A DNA stretch of 64,000 nt from NCBI GenBank assembly GCA_035530615.1, contig DATKUL010000001.1, positions 496,001-560,000 of the forward strand. The letters run 5' to 3'. The notes under the pieces were generated by a model. That model ran no database searches, was not told where the DNA came from, and saw only the letters and a list, made by a program, of their open reading frames with translations. Source of the stretch: Candidatus Paceibacterota bacterium (GTDB lineage Bacteria; Actinomycetota; Actinomycetes; Nanopelagicales; Nanopelagicaceae). Positions 22,725 through 31,204 of the stretch are shown here, piece after piece; positions within the stretch are counted from its first letter, which is position 1; each line of letters begins with the position of its first letter. The translations under genes were made by a program, and so were the position numbers.

Positions 22725-24377
22725 TTATTTACCTATCGTGCGTGATGGAAGCGTGAAAACAACTGGCAAGACCAGTGGAGTTGCCGCCTTGTCGTCGTAC
22801 GCGCTGAGGTTATTACGCACATAGAGCCAGATATATGGTGAATCACGCCAGATTTCACGACCAGCTTGCGCTAGAAGTGTCTTCTGGGTGGCTGGGTTAA
22901 CCGCCTGCAGTGATTTTGCAAGCCAATCGTCAACTTTCTTGTTGCTGTACCAGTTGAAATTCCAACCAGCAACCGGTCCGTCTGTCGCGTTTGACGTGTA
23001 CATAATGTCAAGCTGCAGGGCTCCGCTTCCGTGTGATGGATTGAATCCAAAGAGTGCCATGTCGAAATCAACATTGGCTCTAGCAACTTTGATCCCACTC
23101 CAAAAGACTGCTTTATCCACTTTTTGAAGTACTACATCGATGCCGACGTTCTTTAATTGCTCTTGAACCGCAGCTGCAACGAGTAAATCATTTGGATACA
23201 TGCCGTCAGGCACGCGAAGTCGGAATGAAACCGGAACACCGTTCTTTTCCAACATTCCATTCTTGCCTGGAGTGAGTCCGACTTGTTTCAACATCACCTT
23301 GGCTCGTTCTGGATCGTATTTATTGGGGCCGGCCGTCGCAAATCCGTTTGTTTTTGGTGCAAGCGGGCTGGTAAGGGGAGTGGCATACCCACGGAAGAGA
23401 GAAGCGGTAATCGATTGGACATCAACAGCGTAATTGAGTGCTTGGCGTACAGACTTAAGACGCAATATTGGATTATTGAAGTTCAGTCCTATTCCAAAGA
23501 CTTGAAGGCCTGGAATATTGATGATGTTCACATTCTTACTTGCGGACAGGCTTGCAACCTGTCCCACTGGCACCGCATCAACGATGTTTACCTGTCCAGC
23601 TTGAAGCGCTGCCATGCGTGCAGCAGGATCTCCAATGTAAACGTAGGTTATCGAATCGTAAACTGGTTTAGCACCGTAGTAATTGGCATTCGCCTTAAGC
23701 ACCAACTTTGTCCCGGGTTCAAATTTATCTAGTTTGTAAGGACCGGTGCCGACTGGACGGAGAGCAGCTTCCGCTGGTCCCTTAGCCGTGAGAAGTGGGC
23801 TAGGAATCAGTCCCGAACCATGTGCAAGTGTGTTCAACAATGCACCGAATGGCTTAGTAGTTGTAATCAAGACTGTATTGTCATCAACTTTGACTGTCGA
23901 TTCGATTGCCGACCATAAACCATAGGCCGAGACGTTATAAGTCTTATCAATCATCTTGGTGAAATATGCAACTACTGCATCAGCATTGAAAGGCTGACCA
24001 TCATGGAACTTGACACCCTTACGCAGTTCAAATGTCCACTTTCGGTCATCGTTAGAAACAGACCAAGCCGTTGCTAGATCTGGTTCGATCGTGAGGTTGC
24101 TCTTAAATCGGACCAGACCGGAATAGATGGCAAAAGCAGCCTCATAGCCAGCTGGATACACCTGAGGTTGAGTTCCCGCCGTTGCGAGAGAAGTAATAGG
24201 CACGCTTTGGGCGTACACAACGTCCTTTATTTTGGCGGCTTGCGGCTTAATTCGAACTGCAGCATTGGCTGACAGACTGCCCAGTGCCAAAGTTGGAAGA
24301 GAAATGCTGGCAAGTAAAAATCCCCCGATTAAGAGCAATTTTCGCCGTGATGACTTATGTCGATATATATCTTCCAT
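22725..24377 (-). CDS. ABC transporter substrate-binding protein, family 5
   Basis: A 550-residue exported binding protein (SBP_bac_5 family, used for peptides, nickel, opines and some oligosaccharides). The N-terminus has a signal sequence (RRKLLLIGGFLLASISLPTLAL, cleavage near ANA). The family block YEAAFAIYSGLVRFKSNLT and the WTFELRKGVKFHDGQPFNADAV motif follow. No lipobox cysteine is present, so membrane anchoring may be through the uncleaved segment. It is the first structural gene after the RpiR regulator. Ligand is unknown; the downstream enzymes suggest an amino-sugar acid or conjugate. Confidence 0.92.
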   Translation of the reverse strand: MEDIYRHKSSRRKLLLIGGFLLASISLPTLALGSLSANAAVRIKPQAAKIKDVVYAQSVPITSLATAGTQPQVYPAGYEAAFAIYSGLVRFKSNLTIEPDLATAWSVSNDDRKWTFELRKGVKFHDGQPFNADAVVAYFTKMIDKTYNVSAYGLWSAIESTVKVDDNTVLITTTKPFGALLNTLAHGSGLIPSPLLTAKGPAEAALRPVGTGPYKLDKFEPGTKLVLKANANYYGAKPVYDSITYVYIGDPAARMAALQAGQVNIVDAVPVGQVASLSASKNVNIINIPGLQVFGIGLNFNNPILRLKSVRQALNYAVDVQSITASLFRGYATPLTSPLAPKTNGFATAGPNKYDPERAKVMLKQVGLTPGKNGMLEKNGVPVSFRLRVPDGMYPNDLLVAAAVQEQLKNVGIDVVLQKVDKAVFWSGIKVARANVDFDMALFGFNPSHGSGALQLDIMYTSNATDGPVAGWNFNWYSNKKVDDWLAKSLQAVNPATQKTLLAQAGREIWRDSPYIWLYVRNNLSAYDDKAATPLVLPVVFTLPSRTIGK

Positions 24378-24419
24378 ATGAGCTATCTCGCTTTCTGGTA
24401 CCCGTTGTTGTGAGTGGTT

Positions 24420-25283
24420 TTACTTGTGGAGCTGTTCAGTAAGTTTGCGATTTGTGTTGATTGCTTCAATGACCGTTTCGTAACGCGTGAGGGAAACCCC
24501 GACAAAGACTGCGTCAAGGAGTGCTTGATGGGCCACACGAGAAGCCATGGCTTCGGTCCGGAAAACAGTTTCCGTTGATGACGTGAATAGAACAAAATCA
24601 CTTGCTTTAACAAGTGGCTGCTGACCATATTGGGTTACGGCGACACATATAGCGCCACGCTCTCGAGCTTTCTCCACCGCGAAGATAACGTCCCGAGAGC
24701 GACCAGAGTGTGAAATGACGACCACCACATCACCTTCGCCCAACATTGATACCCGACTGAGCTGCCCGCTACTGTCTGTGAGTACGTAGCACGGCACACC
24801 CAACCTCATGAACCGGTAATACGCATTCTGTGCTACAGAACCGGATGCTCCTAGCCCAAAGAAGCTGATGCTCTTGGCAGAGGAAATAACATCAATGATC
24901 GATTGGAACTGAGCGGCATCGATAATCTTTAATGTGTCATTCAATGTGTTGACGAACCCAGCAAAGACTTTGTTGAGCATCACAGATGGCTCATCATCAA
25001 GAGCAACATCTTCGTGAATTGCATCAATCTGATGACTCTTATGGTCTCGGGCTAGAGCAAGTCGTAGTTCTTGGAAACCGGAGAGATCTACTTTGCGACA
25101 CAGACGAATAATCGTTGCCTCACTGGTGCCACTGGCTTCCGCCACTACGTGAAGGGGACTCTTGATTACTAGTTCGGCGTTATTAGTGATGAAATTACAG
25201 GCGCTCGCTTCCGCGACAGTCACCTGGTCTTCGACCTTTCTCAGTTTGGTGAGAATGCCAACTTGAACCATGTCGATCCCCAC
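24420..25283 (-). CDS. MurR/RpiR family transcriptional regulator
   Basis: A 287-residue regulator with an N-terminal RpiR helix-turn-helix (about 1-77; VVAEASGTSEATIIRLCRKVDLSGF is the recognition region) and a SIS sugar-phosphate-binding domain (about 120-245; ISFFGLGASGSVAQNA, then VVISHSGRSRDVIFAVEKARERG). RpiR proteins commonly control amino-sugar or sugar-phosphate catabolism and sense phosphorylated intermediates. It is the first gene of the ten-gene operon; a pair of 15-bp near-palindromes lies 11 bp before its start, so autoregulation of the whole operon is likely. Confidence 0.93.
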   Translation of the reverse strand: MGIDMVQVGILTKLRKVEDQVTVAEASACNFITNNAELVIKSPLHVVAEASGTSEATIIRLCRKVDLSGFQELRLALARDHKSHQIDAIHEDVALDDEPSVMLNKVFAGFVNTLNDTLKIIDAAQFQSIIDVISSAKSISFFGLGASGSVAQNAYYRFMRLGVPCYVLTDSSGQLSRVSMLGEGDVVVVISHSGRSRDVIFAVEKARERGAICVAVTQYGQQPLVKASDFVLFTSSTETVFRTEAMASRVAHQALLDAVFVGVSLTRYETVIEAINTNRKLTEQLHK

Positions 25284-25293
25284 ACCTCTCTTA

Positions 25294-25340
25294 TGAAGTG
25301 TTACTCCACGAATTGCTTACTTTTCTGGAGTAATACTTCA
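25294..25340. promoter_or_regulatory. Putative RpiR operator pair
   Basis: TGAAGTGTTACTCCA (25294-25308) and TGGAGTAATACTTCA (25326-25340) are inverted copies of each other, matching at 14 of 15 positions. Each is also a near-palindrome of form TGRAGT-N3-ACTYCA. They lie just upstream of the rpiR start in the 131-bp gap, the expected place for an operator of this regulator. Confidence 0.75.
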
Positions 25341-25414
25341 GACGTGTGCGGAAAATATCAGTGTGTCTGAGAAGTGTCAAGGACTTTCTCGCTATTACGG
25401 GCAGAAATTAGGTG

Positions 25415-26833
25415 CTAGATCTGCACGCCGATGTACTTGGTCTCAAGGAATTCGTGGATTCCCGCGAATCCTCCTTCTCGACCGAGTCCGCTCTGCTTCG
25501 TTCCGCCAAAGGGAGCCGCCGGATCCGAAATGACGCCACGGTTGATTGCAACCATGCCAGATTCCATTGCTTCAGCCACACGGATCGCGCGAGCAAGATC
25601 GCCAGAGAATACATAACTAATGAGTCCAAAATCGGTGTTATTTGCGAGCGCAATGGCCTCTGCGTCAGTGTCGAAAATGACAACGGGGGCAACCGGACCA
25701 AACACTTCGTGGTTGAGAATGTCGTTATCTTTCTCCACTGTTAAAACGGTGGCCGGGTAGAAAGCCCCAACTCCCTCAGGAAGCTTTCCGCCAGTCTGAA
25801 CCTTGGCACCCGCACTGACTGCATTGGCAACGAGGTCGGCAATCTTGTTCCGCTCTTTCATGGAAACACTTGCGCCTAGATTTACGCCTTTGGCCATTCC
25901 AGGTCCCATAACCATCTCAGACATGGCCTTGGTAAAGGCTGCTGTGAAATCCTTAGCGATCGATCGCTGTACATATACACGATTGGCCGCGGTGCAGGCT
26001 GATCCGCCATTGCGCATCTTGGCAACCATCAAACCTTCAACTGCCGTTGGAATATCTGCGTCATCAAAAACCAATACAGGGGCATTGCCGCCCAATTCCA
26101 TGGAACAACGAATTACTTGATCGGCTGCCTCGCGAAGCAAGACACGACCAATCTCGGTTGAACCAGTGAAGGAAAGATTCTTGACGCGAGGGTCGTGGAG
26201 CATTTTGCTAATAAGTGACCCTACCGGGTTGGGAAGAATGAGGTTAACGACACCCTTTGGCACGCCCACTCGTTCGAGAATGTCGACGATCGCGAGCGCG
26301 GTTAAAGGTGTTTCACTGGCGGGCTTGAGAATCACGGTGCAACCAGCCGCGAGTGCCGGACCAATCTTTCGAGTCGCCATACCTGCTGGAAAATTCCAAG
26401 GAGTAATAAGAAGTGAAACACCAACTGGTTGGTGCGTGACGAGGATTCGCTTGTCGCCACTTGGGGACTTGCGGAAATCTCCAGGAACCCGAACGGTCTC
26501 TTCAGCAAACCATCGGAAAAATTCTGCGGCGTACGCAACCTCGCCCTTGGCATCCGAGAAGACTTTTCCGTTTTCGCGCGAGACTAGTTCGGCGAGCATG
26601 TCGCTCTCGGCGGTCATGAGTTCAAATGCCTTGCGTAGAAGTTCGCTCCGATATCGAGGGGCAGTGGCCGCCCACTCTGGTTGCGCGCGATGCGCTGCCG
26701 CTATCGCCGCTTCAACTTCGGCCTCGCCAGCAGTGGCGACTTCGGCAATGACAGATCCGTCACTTGGGTCATAAACCGGCATTTTCCCGCTGCCATCAAC
26801 CCATTTTCCATCGATATATAGCTGTGTTCTCAT
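25415..26833 (-). CDS. NAD(P)-dependent succinate-semialdehyde-type dehydrogenase
   Basis: An aldehyde dehydrogenase of the GabD/SSADH branch, 472 residues from ATG 26833. Family blocks are LLITPWNFPAGMATRKIGPA, LSFTGSTEIGRVLL, the catalytic glutamate in MELGGNAPVLVF and the catalytic cysteine in GGSACTAANRVYV. An in-frame GTG seven codons upstream gives a longer form, but homologues begin at RTQLYIDGKW. No Shine-Dalgarno sequence precedes the ATG, and a TATGCT hexamer lies a few bases before it, so a leaderless mRNA is possible. The true substrate could be a related semialdehyde. It ends 5' of the rpiR promoter region but is a separate transcription unit. Confidence 0.87.
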   Translation of the reverse strand: MRTQLYIDGKWVDGSGKMPVYDPSDGSVIAEVATAGEAEVEAAIAAAHRAQPEWAATAPRYRSELLRKAFELMTAESDMLAELVSRENGKVFSDAKGEVAYAAEFFRWFAEETVRVPGDFRKSPSGDKRILVTHQPVGVSLLITPWNFPAGMATRKIGPALAAGCTVILKPASETPLTALAIVDILERVGVPKGVVNLILPNPVGSLISKMLHDPRVKNLSFTGSTEIGRVLLREAADQVIRCSMELGGNAPVLVFDDADIPTAVEGLMVAKMRNGGSACTAANRVYVQRSIAKDFTAAFTKAMSEMVMGPGMAKGVNLGASVSMKERNKIADLVANAVSAGAKVQTGGKLPEGVGAFYPATVLTVEKDNDILNHEVFGPVAPVVIFDTDAEAIALANNTDFGLISYVFSGDLARAIRVAEAMESGMVAINRGVISDPAAPFGGTKQSGLGREGGFAGIHEFLETKYIGVQI

Positions 26834-26982
26834 GGGTCGAGCATACCCGCCCACTCAAGGAGAGTCCTTCAGAGAGTCAGTCGCCTAGAGTGAACAAAGT
26901 CAATAAAACCAATCTAGGATTACCGCAATGACCCGCAATTACCCGCTGCCAAGCAACGTAAGCAATTACCAGGGGAGAGATA

Positions 26983-29352
26983 GTGCCTAAATCCTGGACA
27001 GATGATGCTCCCGCCCCAGTTGCCTTGCAGGAACATGCCCATCTCAATGATCCCTTCATGTACAAAATCAAGCGATTCTTTCTGGGAAACCCTCTCAATC
27101 GCCACACTCTTGGGCACCAGCGCTTAGCCAAGAGGTACGCCCTGGGGATCCTTTCCTCAGACTGCATCTCATCATCTGCTTATGGCAGCGAACAGATCTT
27201 GATCGCGCTCCTGCCTGCTTTCGGATTGGCCTCGTTTGCACTCATGATGCCGATGACAGCGGTCATCATCGGGATTCTTACCATCATCACGCTCAGTTAT
27301 CGCAATGTTATTGAGGTTTATACCAAAACGGGTGGTGCCTACATTGTCACGCGAGATAACTTTGGTCCAGGAATGTCGGTTGTTGCTGCGGTTGCCCTCA
27401 TGCTTGATTACATTGTTACGGTCGCCATTCAATCAGCCGCAGGTGTGGCAGCGATCATTTCAACTTTCCCCTCGTTGCATCCCGGCAAGGTGTATATGAC
27501 GTTGGGAATTATTGTGCTTATTACTTATGGCAACCTTAGGGGTGTTAAAGAAGCAGGAAAGTCTTTCGCAATGCCGACCTATCTATTCGTTGGCGCTATG
27601 GCCGTGGTATTCATTACCGGACTTTATAGAGTATTTAACGACACCCTTCCCGTCCTCTCTACTGACGTGCCGGGCACGTACCCAATCGGTGAGGCGCAAG
27701 GGTTGCTCACTTTCAGCGCCATCTTTATTCTCCTAAGGGCATTCGCAAATGGCGGATCATCCCTTACAGGACTGGAAGCGATCTCAGATGGGGTTGCTCT
27801 CTTCAAAGTCCCTGAAGCCCGAAATGCACGTCGGACTCTCGTCATCATGAGTTCTATTTTAGGAACTTTAGTCCTTGGCGTTTCTTGGTTCGCCCAAAAA
27901 ATTCACGCAATGCCATTTGAAACTGGAACTCCGACTGTTATTTCGCAGATTGCCAAAGCTGCTCTGGGAGATGGACCTGGCGGGAAAATTTTCTTTATCT
28001 TTGTTCAAACTGCAACAATGTTAATTCTTTTCGCGGGGGCAAATACAACCTATAGCGCCTTCCCAATTCTCTGTAACTTCGTCGCAACCGATGGGTATCT
28101 GCCACACCAGCTCACAAAGCGCGGACACCGTCTCGCGTTCTCAAACGGCATCATCTTCTTGGCTAGTTCGGCCATCGTTCTGATTCTCATCACTGGTGCG
28201 GGCGTAGATCGTCTTGTAGCGTTCTACGCACTTGGCGTCTTTACGGGCTTTACCTTGGCTGGATTTGGAATGGCAAAGCACGCGTACCGGCATCGTCTAG
28301 GTAGCTGGAAACTCAAGATATTTATTAATGGCCTCGCTGGCGGCGTTTCGCTTATCGTCGTAATCGTTTTCGCTATTGTCAAATTTACTGAAGGTGCATG
28401 GCTGGTAATCACAATTGCTCCCATCGCCGTCTATTCACTGCTTCGTCTCAACCACCAGTATCAACGCGAGCAAGCAGCTCTTAATTTGAAAAGCGAGGAG
28501 TCACGAGCGACATCTATCAGCCGCCACGATGTGACCATTCTTGTAGACAGCGTCGATGTCGCAACAGTGGGTGCCGTTCGATATGCAAGAAGTCTCAATC
28601 CGCATTCACTTTCTGCGGTTCACTTTGTCATTGACGATCAACGTGCAGAGGAGATCAAGAAGACTTGGCAAGCAACCCATGCACTTAATGACGTCATGCT
28701 TGAATTAGTCGATTGTCCCGATCGCCGGTTACCGAATGCCGCTATGGATTACGCGATCCGTTCAACGGCGTCACAAGACGTTGAACTAACTCTCCTGCTA
28801 CCCCGGCGCTCATATGCTCCGTGGCTCGGGAAACTACTCCACGATCAGACGGCTGAAGAAATTGCCCGACCTATCTCCCAACTCCCACGTGTGGTAGCCA
28901 CAATTATTCCGTTTGATGTCGCCAAAATTATTTCGGATAAGGAAGTTGTTGTTCACGAACCACACGCTCCCGCATCACCAGCAGAATCGGCATCTGCAAA
29001 GAAGGAAGCGCTAACGATTCCAAAGTTGAAACCAGCTACCGCGGTTTCTTTCAAAAATAACGAGCCGGTAAGCCACTACTCAGAAAAGATCCTGCCAATC
29101 GGCAAGATCACTTGGCGCAGTAGAGCCCACGTCAAGGGCCGAGTAACTTCAATTCGCACCGCCCCCAGGGATTCAGCGCCAATCGTCGAAGTAGAAATTT
29201 GGGATGAGACCGGGGGAGTCACTTTGCAGTTCCTCGGTCGACGCGAAATCGCAGGTCTTGATGTTGGATCGCAACTACTTGCCGAAGGTATGGTCGGTGA
29301 GACGGAGGGCTCGCTGACAATTCTTAATCCGTCATACGAAATCATTATTTAA
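26983..29352 (+). CDS. KimA/APC-type permease fused to a C-terminal OB-fold domain
   Basis: A 789-residue fusion. Residues about 40-500 form a 12-helix APC-superfamily permease with the KimA/KUP-like hallmarks ALGILSSDCISSSAYGSEQI, NVIEVYTKTGGAYIVTRDNFG and NLRGVKEAGKSFAMPTYLFV; potassium is a plausible substrate. A soluble region (about 510-640) resembles a universal-stress-type fold. After a linker rich in Ala, Ser and Lys, the last 85 residues are an OB-fold (ITWRSRAHVKGRVTSIRTAP, LQFLGRREIAGLDVG, LTILNPSYEI). That OB-fold protein is normally a separate gene beside such permeases in Actinobacteria. The start is GTG 26983 with a GGGGAGAG site. No riboswitch is evident in the 129 bp upstream. 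Confidence 0.85.
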   Translation: MPKSWTDDAPAPVALQEHAHLNDPFMYKIKRFFLGNPLNRHTLGHQRLAKRYALGILSSDCISSSAYGSEQILIALLPAFGLASFALMMPMTAVIIGILTIITLSYRNVIEVYTKTGGAYIVTRDNFGPGMSVVAAVALMLDYIVTVAIQSAAGVAAIISTFPSLHPGKVYMTLGIIVLITYGNLRGVKEAGKSFAMPTYLFVGAMAVVFITGLYRVFNDTLPVLSTDVPGTYPIGEAQGLLTFSAIFILLRAFANGGSSLTGLEAISDGVALFKVPEARNARRTLVIMSSILGTLVLGVSWFAQKIHAMPFETGTPTVISQIAKAALGDGPGGKIFFIFVQTATMLILFAGANTTYSAFPILCNFVATDGYLPHQLTKRGHRLAFSNGIIFLASSAIVLILITGAGVDRLVAFYALGVFTGFTLAGFGMAKHAYRHRLGSWKLKIFINGLAGGVSLIVVIVFAIVKFTEGAWLVITIAPIAVYSLLRLNHQYQREQAALNLKSEESRATSISRHDVTILVDSVDVATVGAVRYARSLNPHSLSAVHFVIDDQRAEEIKKTWQATHALNDVMLELVDCPDRRLPNAAMDYAIRSTASQDVELTLLLPRRSYAPWLGKLLHDQTAEEIARPISQLPRVVATIIPFDVAKIISDKEVVVHEPHAPASPAESASAKKEALTIPKLKPATAVSFKNNEPVSHYSEKILPIGKITWRSRAHVKGRVTSIRTAPRDSAPIVEVEIWDETGGVTLQFLGRREIAGLDVGSQLLAEGMVGETEGSLTILNPSYEIII

Positions 29353-29368
29353 ATAGAAAAATCCTTGG

Positions 29369-29455
29369 CGGTGGCGGTGGGATTTGAACCCACGGTTGAG
29401 TTTCCCCAACACACGCTTTCGAGGCGTGCTCCTTTGGCCGCTCGGACACGCCACC
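29369..29455 (-). tRNA. tRNA-Ser (anticodon CGA)
   Basis: An 87-nt class II tRNA on the minus strand. Acceptor GGTGGCG pairs with CGCCACC, discriminator G. The anticodon stem CACGC/GCGTG encloses CTCGAAA, anticodon CGA (codon TCG). A long variable arm and T-loop GGTTCAAATCC are present. No repeats or foreign genes surround it, in contrast to the other two tRNA loci. Confidence 0.95.
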
Positions 29456-29474
29456 AGGGGTGACGATACCGTAA

Positions 29475-29936
29475 CTAAATTCCTTTTCGCTTCTCCTGAA
29501 AAAAAGTAGCCAGCATCTGCGCGCACTCCCCCGCGAGAACGCCGGAAACGACCTCTACTCTATTGAGCGCTCTGGGATCACGCAAAATATCCCAGACCGA
29601 ACCTACCGCACCAGCCTTCTCATCCCACGCACCGAAAACAAGCTTCGCCATCCGCGACTGGGCGATTGCTCCGGCACACATCGCACACGGTTCGAGAGTG
29701 ACCACGAGGGTGTGAGCATCTAAGCGCCAATTTTCAAGAGACTTGCCTGCCTTACGCATCGCAACGATTTCCGCGTGGCCACTCGGATCGGAGTTCAATT
29801 CCCTTTCGTTGGTACCCGTCGAAACTACCTCACCAGACGAATTGAGGATTACCGCTCCCACTGGAACATCATCGGTATTTATCGACGAACTCTTGGCGAG
29901 ATCAATCGCTATCCGCATGGCAGCTTCGGTGTTCAT
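29475..29936 (-). CDS. tadA: tRNA-specific adenosine deaminase
   Basis: Deaminates A34 to inosine in tRNA-Arg(ACG). The 153-residue protein has zinc ligands in HAEIVAMRKAG (with catalytic glutamate) and PCAMCAGAIAQSR, the cytidine-deaminase-fold signature, and ends in a basic tail. The neighbouring gene encodes the actinobacterial TadA-associated protein. Assignment is firm. Confidence 0.95.
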   Translation of the reverse strand: MNTEAAMRIAIDLAKSSSINTDDVPVGAVILNSSGEVVSTGTNERELNSDPSGHAEIVAMRKAGKSLENWRLDAHTLVVTLEPCAMCAGAIAQSRMAKLVFGAWDEKAGAVGSVWDILRDPRALNRVEVVSGVLAGECAQMLATFFQEKRKGI

Positions 29937-29956
29937 TTAGCAACTGTAATGCGAGA

Positions 29957-30013
29957 AAAATGTGTGAGGTGACAGATTGTGCTCTTTCTTTTAATCTGGA
30001 ACTCACACATTTT
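29957..30013. promoter_or_regulatory. 12-bp spaced inverted repeat between tadA and its neighbour
   Basis: AAAATGTGTGAG (29957-29968) and CTCACACATTTT (30002-30013) are perfect inverted repeats, 33 bp apart. They fill most of the 86-bp gap between the TadA-associated gene and tadA. The structure could be an operator, an attenuator or a terminator before the tadA promoter; there is no T-run on the minus strand. Confidence 0.5.
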
Positions 30014-30022
30014 CGAGCATGC

Positions 30023-30481
30023 TCAGATGTCAACCAGTTGACGAAATTCTTCTCCAAAACCGAGACGAGTGGCGATCGCATCCAATTGTTCATCCGGGAA
30101 CAACTCGGCATCGTCGCAGAGTGCAGAGATCTCCATATGGTTCATGCCAAGATCGGCCAGAATGTCTAAGTGACCCATCGGTAGAGGTTCGTCGTCCTCC
30201 TCAGGAAATGGAAGATCGGAGAGCTCGATAAATTTGGCACCGACTTCATAGTCAATTGCACAAGTCGCATCGCTCATGAACATACTTATGTGAGATCCAA
30301 GGACTCGAATCAAAATGAAAAACTCCTCGTCAATAGCCAGCAGCGCAATCGCCCCACCGTTCGTACGCTGACTCTTTAGTTGATCAATAATGTGCTCTAA
30401 ATCATATGGATCATCTAACTGCGCAAGGGTCCATCGACCATCTTCGTGCCAGGCGGCCACTGCTATGTCATCTTGGGTCAT
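30023..30481 (-). CDS. tRNA adenosine deaminase-associated protein
   Basis: A 152-residue acidic protein of the actinobacterial family found beside tadA (TIGR03941-like). It begins with [16 protein letters not shown] and carries the acidic segment [20 protein letters not shown] and, near the C-terminus, [14 protein letters not shown]. The role is unproved; physical association with TadA is suggested by conserved gene order. It is transcribed ahead of tadA on the same strand but separated by an 86-bp gap containing an inverted repeat. It is divergent from upp. Confidence 0.85.
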   Translation of the reverse strand: MTQDDIAVAAWHEDGRWTLAQLDDPYDLEHIIDQLKSQRTNGGAIALLAIDEEFFILIRVLGSHISMFMSDATCAIDYEVGAKFIELSDLPFPEEDDEPLPMGHLDILADLGMNHMEISALCDDAELFPDEQLDAIATRLGFGEEFRQLVDI

Positions 30482-30564
30482 TGCGGCCTCCCTATTTCAT
30501 GAGTATCCCTGGTTGCATAGTGACACTCATTTCGCCGGAAGGAAAGCCCTGTAAGGTAGGAAAC

Positions 30565-31203
30565 ATGAAAGTCCACGTCGCAGATCACCCACTTATCTCG
30601 CACAAATTGACCCTTTTACGCGACGAGAACACGGACTCTCCAACCTTCCGAAGACTTGTTGAAGAACTTGTGACATTGCTCGCCTACGAGGCGACGCGCG
30701 ATGTGCGCACTAAAACAGTTGAGGTGAAAACACCGGTCGTACTCACGCAAGGCATCAAGATGGCTGGCCCAACTCCACTCGTCGTACCGATTCTCCGTGC
30801 AGGGCTTGGAATGCTAGAAGGTATGGTCCGTTTAATCCCAACTGCCGAGGTCGGATTTCTTGGAATGGTCAGAAACGAAGAGACTTTGGAAGCTAGCACT
30901 TACGCCAATCGGCTTCCCGATGATTTATCTGGGAGACAGTGCTTCGTTCTGGATCCAATGCTGGCAACCGGGGGAACACTGGTAGCAGCCCTCAATTACT
31001 TAATCGATTTGGGAGCGACAGATATCACCGCGATCTGCATTATCGCGGCACCCGAAGGAATTGCTCATATGGAGCAAGCGTTTGAGAACTCCACCGTACC
31101 AATAACAATTGTTACGGGAGCTCTCGATACGAAACTAAACGAAAATGGCTACATCGTTCCGGGTCTTGGTGACGCGGGCGACCGACTTTACGGAGTTGTA
31201 TAA
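30565..31203 (+). CDS. upp: Uracil phosphoribosyltransferase
   Basis: Salvages uracil to UMP using PRPP. The 212-residue protein begins at ATG 30565 after an AAGGTAGG site. It has [21 protein letters not shown] at the N-terminus, [16 protein letters not shown] in the core and the PRPP-binding motif [12 protein letters not shown]. Earlier in-frame starts lack homology. The malic enzyme gene begins one base after its stop, so the two are co-transcribed. Confidence 0.96.
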   Translation: MKVHVADHPLISHKLTLLRDENTDSPTFRRLVEELVTLLAYEATRDVRTKTVEVKTPVVLTQGIKMAGPTPLVVPILRAGLGMLEGMVRLIPTAEVGFLGMVRNEETLEASTYANRLPDDLSGRQCFVLDPMLATGGTLVAALNYLIDLGATDITAICIIAAPEGIAHMEQAFENSTVPITIVTGALDTKLNENGYIVPGLGDAGDRLYGVV

Positions 31204-31204
31204 A

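Noticed and set aside
26855-26982. Cyclic di-AMP riboswitch before the KimA/APC-type permease
   Set aside because: The 129-bp upstream region is short and shows none of the ydaO-class conserved blocks I know.
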